Shown here one piece after another: positions 14,857 to 16,543 of a stretch of DNA of 16,543 nt. The notes under the pieces were generated by a model. It saw only the letters and a list, made by a program, of their open reading frames with translations, did no database searches and was not told where the DNA came from. Every line of letters starts with the position of its first letter. The stretch's first letter is position 1. The stretch spans positions 1-16,543 of the forward strand of contig JBGOUJ010000096.1 in the NCBI GenBank assembly GCA_041477005.1, read 5' to 3'. The stretch comes from JBGOUJ01 sp041477005 (lineage in GTDB: Bacteria > Acidobacteriota > Terriglobia > Bryobacterales > JACQDG01). The translations under genes and the position numbers were made by a program.

Positions 14857-14875
14857 GGCTGCGCCGCGCGCAGCC
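14857..14875 (+). terminator. Terminator-like hairpin after the protease gene
   Basis: A perfect 8-bp stem, GGCTGCGC-CGC-GCGCAGCC, begins 1 nt after the stop codon at 14853-14855. It is followed by CTCCCC rather than a T-tract, so intrinsic termination would be weak. Its position between convergent genes still fits transcript-end formation on both strands. The rest of the spacer to 14963 shows no gene. Confidence 0.45.
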
Positions 14876-14963
14876 CTCCCCAAATCGGCCCGAACCCGTG
14901 GCGGCTCTCCTCCGCGCGCGTCCGAATCCAAACAATTAGTTAGCGGCGGCGTAGATATTAGTA

Positions 14964-16337
14964 TTAGTGGGGCTCGCACAAGTGCGCCGACGTGGCGCAC
15001 GCACTCTTGCGTGCAGCGTCGAGACTCGTCTCGACGCCCGGTGGTCCGCGGCACAAGGGTCGAGACCAGTCTCGGCGCGGCACGCTGGAGAGCGTGCGCC
15101 ACAAGCCCGCGCCTCGAAGCCGGTCTATGCGGAAAACCCGGAAGTCGAGAACGCGGGGATCGCCTTCAACCGGGCGCCCTCCGTTCCGGGCAACCATCCG
15201 GATGCGGTTCACTGGACCGGCGTGGACAGGAACGTTCAGCTCCAGCGTCTGGCGGCCGTGCAAATGCGCGGTGAGCAGTTGACAGCCGTTGTAGTCGATG
15301 ATCTCCACCTGTGCCGGCAGCTCCGCGACCCCAGGTCCAGGCTCCAATTCCACTTCAATGGATTCCATCCCGTCTTCGAGCGCGAGCAGCGTGATCCCCG
15401 CCGAGCGGGAGACCCAGCGGAAGGTGTCGCCGCCCCAGTGCTCGAGCGGGTGCCAATCGTCGGAGAGCGCGATGCTCTCGTCGGTGGGGACAATATCGGG
15501 ATCGAAATTGACCGGTGATTTTTGGAATACTCCCGTGTCAGGCCGGCGGTGCGCCCGCAGAATCGATCCCGAGGCGGTGCCCTGCACGTATTCGTTGACC
15601 TCCGCCGGCGTGGACGCACAGAGCCGGGCCGTGCGCGCCGGGTCGATTCGACGCAGTCCGGGATGGGGCGTTGTCGGGCTTTCCCCCGCGAACATGTTCT
15701 CAAATACCCACTCGTCGAGCCAGAGGTCGAAAAGAAAGTGACACCGCGGCTCCTCCCCGGAATTCTCGGCAGCGTGGATACAGCCCTTGTTAAAGAAATA
15801 GATGATCCCGGACTCGAAATGAAAGCGTTCCCCGTCCAGGATCAGGGTGGCGCGGTCATTGGTGAAAACAGGCAGGTGAAAGCGGAGACAAACCAGGTTG
15901 TCCTTGACAATCGGCTCCTCGTGCGGCCTCACGCCGGAGTGAGGAAAATACGTGTTGATGCGAAAGTTATGCAGGCGCTCCGCGAAACACGACACCAGCC
16001 GCCCGGTCGCGGGACTCTCGCCATCGGCGAAATGCTTGCCGCTCGACTGGCTGTTGAAATCCGAAGTGTAGTCCGATGTATCGCCCGAGCTGTTGAATAG
16101 ACTGTGCTGGGCCGCGCGGCCCACGAGGCCGGGCCAATTGGACGGATGGTCCGGTCGCGTGGAATCAGAAGGAACCCGGCGCTCGACCAGGCGCATGACC
16201 TCTTCCCGGATCTCCGCAAACCAGCCCAGCTCCACTTCCAGACAGGGCCACATCTTGAGCCCACCCTCGTGGCGCTTGGCGCGCAGGATGGACGTCGTAA
16301 GAGTTTCGAGAGAGACAACGTGTCCCGAAGTATTCAT
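14964..16337 (-). CDS. Aspartyl/asparaginyl beta-hydroxylase-like protein with extra C-terminal region
   Basis: This 457-aa frame starts at the ATG at 16337, preceded by TAGGTAAC. The core (about 125-205) reads INTYFPHSGVRPHEEP, then LVCLRFHLPVF, FHFESGIIYFFNKGCIHAA and RCHFLFDLW. This matches the double-stranded beta-helix of the aspartyl/asparaginyl beta-hydroxylase (2-oxoglutarate/Fe(II)) family. H139 and H188 are the likely metal ligands and R198 the likely 2-oxoglutarate anchor. Residues about 206-405 form an additional, beta-rich domain I do not recognise (DTFRWVSRSAGI, IEVELEPGPGVAELPAQVEI, VNRIRMVARN). The last 46 or so residues are encoded by a palindromic repeat and are probably not part of the original protein. 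The start overlaps the upstream gene by ATGA. The target residue or peptide is unknown. The family usually acts on Asp/Asn side chains or on lipid A acyl chains. Confidence 0.8.
   Translation of the reverse strand: MNTSGHVVSLETLTTSILRAKRHEGGLKMWPCLEVELGWFAEIREEVMRLVERRVPSDSTRPDHPSNWPGLVGRAAQHSLFNSSGDTSDYTSDFNSQSSGKHFADGESPATGRLVSCFAERLHNFRINTYFPHSGVRPHEEPIVKDNLVCLRFHLPVFTNDRATLILDGERFHFESGIIYFFNKGCIHAAENSGEEPRCHFLFDLWLDEWVFENMFAGESPTTPHPGLRRIDPARTARLCASTPAEVNEYVQGTASGSILRAHRRPDTGVFQKSPVNFDPDIVPTDESIALSDDWHPLEHWGGDTFRWVSRSAGITLLALEDGMESIEVELEPGPGVAELPAQVEIIDYNGCQLLTAHLHGRQTLELNVPVHAGPVNRIRMVARNGGRPVEGDPRVLDFRVFRIDRLRGAGLWRTLSSVPRRDWSRPLCRGPPGVETSLDAARKSACATSAHLCEPH
14982..15102. repeat. Palindromic repeat element: two inverted 43-bp copies forming serial hairpins
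   Basis: Copy 1 is 14993-15035 and copy 2, inverted, is 15059-15101. They agree at 37 of 43 positions by my count, with a 23-nt spacer. Each copy holds two hairpins. In copy 1 these are GCACGCA-CTCT-TGCGTGC (14997-15014) and GCGTCGAGAC-TC-GTCTCGACGC (15016-15037). In copy 2 they are CGAGAC-CA-GTCTCG (15061-15074) and GCACGCT-GGAG-AGCGTGC (15080-15097). Between copies the closing pair next to the first loop changes from A-T to T-A, a compensated change. A further 7-bp stem, GTGCGCC/GGCGCAC, lies at 14982-15000. The form fits a dispersed intergenic repeat of the REP/BIME kind. It lies in the 3' end of the hydroxylase reading frame. Confidence 0.8.
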
Positions 16338-16543
16338 ATGTTACCTACCAATCTCGGATTCTCGTCTCCGGCGACCTTGGCATCCGCGGCGCCGGGATCA
16401 GGCCAGGCCGGCGACTCGATTCCTGTTTCCTCCCACTGTGCGCCCGCGTAGGGCAACGATGTCCGAAGAAACGCCAGGTTTTCCAGGGCTCGACGGGAGA
16501 GTTCCCGACGAGTCACCGCGAGCCGGCGGAGGATCGCCGAGCG
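16334..16543 (-). CDS. Unrecognised protein, C-terminal part (runs off right edge)
   Basis: The minus-strand frame is open from the window edge to a TGA at 16334-16336, which overlaps the hydroxylase start as ATGA. The visible 69 residues are RSAILRRLAVTRRELSRRAL, then ENLAFLRTSLPYAGAQWEET, ending in VAGDENPRLVGNI. The first part looks helical and basic, the rest polar with Pro and Trp. A GTG at 16516 could start a 60-residue protein, but no ribosome binding site is seen, and a longer gene continuing beyond the edge is more likely. The overlap argues for co-translation with the hydroxylase, so the product may be its partner or substrate. I do not recognise a family. Confidence 0.5.
   Translation of the reverse strand, partial: RSAILRRLAVTRRELSRRALENLAFLRTSLPYAGAQWEETGIESPAWPDPGAADAKVAGDENPRLVGNI

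Noticed and set aside
14982..15102. CRISPR array in the region of repeated hairpins
   Set aside because: The units are two inverted copies with internal palindromes. There are no direct repeats with regular spacers.

Overview
The window most likely comes from an acidobacterium of the Solibacter/Bryobacter type (Bryobacterales, Acidobacteriota). This rests on protein families that are typical of that group: two proteins end in the Solibacter C-terminal domain (TIGR03437-like), one is an acidobacterial VWFA-related protein (TIGR03436-like), one is a large carboxypeptidase-regulatory/TonB-dependent outer-membrane protein, and one is a long pro-kumamolisin protease. The DNA is GC-rich throughout. 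No rRNA, tRNA, CRISPR array or phage gene was seen.

Layout from left to right. Positions 1-256 (minus) are the 5' part of a Tat-exported intradiol-dioxygenase-like gene that runs off the left edge. A 43-bp interrupted dyad separates it from a divergent (plus) gene for a small Spy/CpxP-like periplasmic protein. That gene is split by a 174-182 bp MITE-like element with 17-bp perfect terminal inverted repeats, and the last 40 codons survive downstream of the element. A hairpin-forming spacer follows. Next is a minus-strand operon read from right to left: a 40-codon secreted-peptide ORF (tentative), a 639-aa secreted TIGR03437 protein, a 600-aa sensor histidine kinase and an OmpR-type response regulator. 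Junctions in it are a 4-nt overlap, a 14-nt gap and a 32-nt overlap.

From about 6060 to 14855 everything is on the plus strand: a TonB-dependent-receptor-like protein with a long Gly/Pro-rich insert, then, 2 nt later, a secreted VWFA-related protein. After a 190-nt leader that can fold into three hairpins (one masking the ribosome binding site) comes a secreted sedolisin/kumamolisin protease with Ig-like and TIGR03437 domains. The right end is minus strand again: the 3' end of an unrecognised gene at the edge, overlapping by ATGA with an aspartyl/asparaginyl beta-hydroxylase-like gene. The 3' end of the hydroxylase ORF runs through a 109-bp palindromic repeat made of two inverted 43-bp copies.

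How the genes may work together (inference). The window is dominated by envelope and exported proteins. The two-component system, with a Spy/CpxP-like gene nearby, resembles an envelope-stress or ligand-sensing module whose periplasmic accessory gene has been broken by the insertion. The receptor/VWFA pair and the secreted protease could act in outer-membrane uptake and extracellular protein breakdown, and their upstream regions share an 11-bp motif. None of this is proven by the sequence alone.
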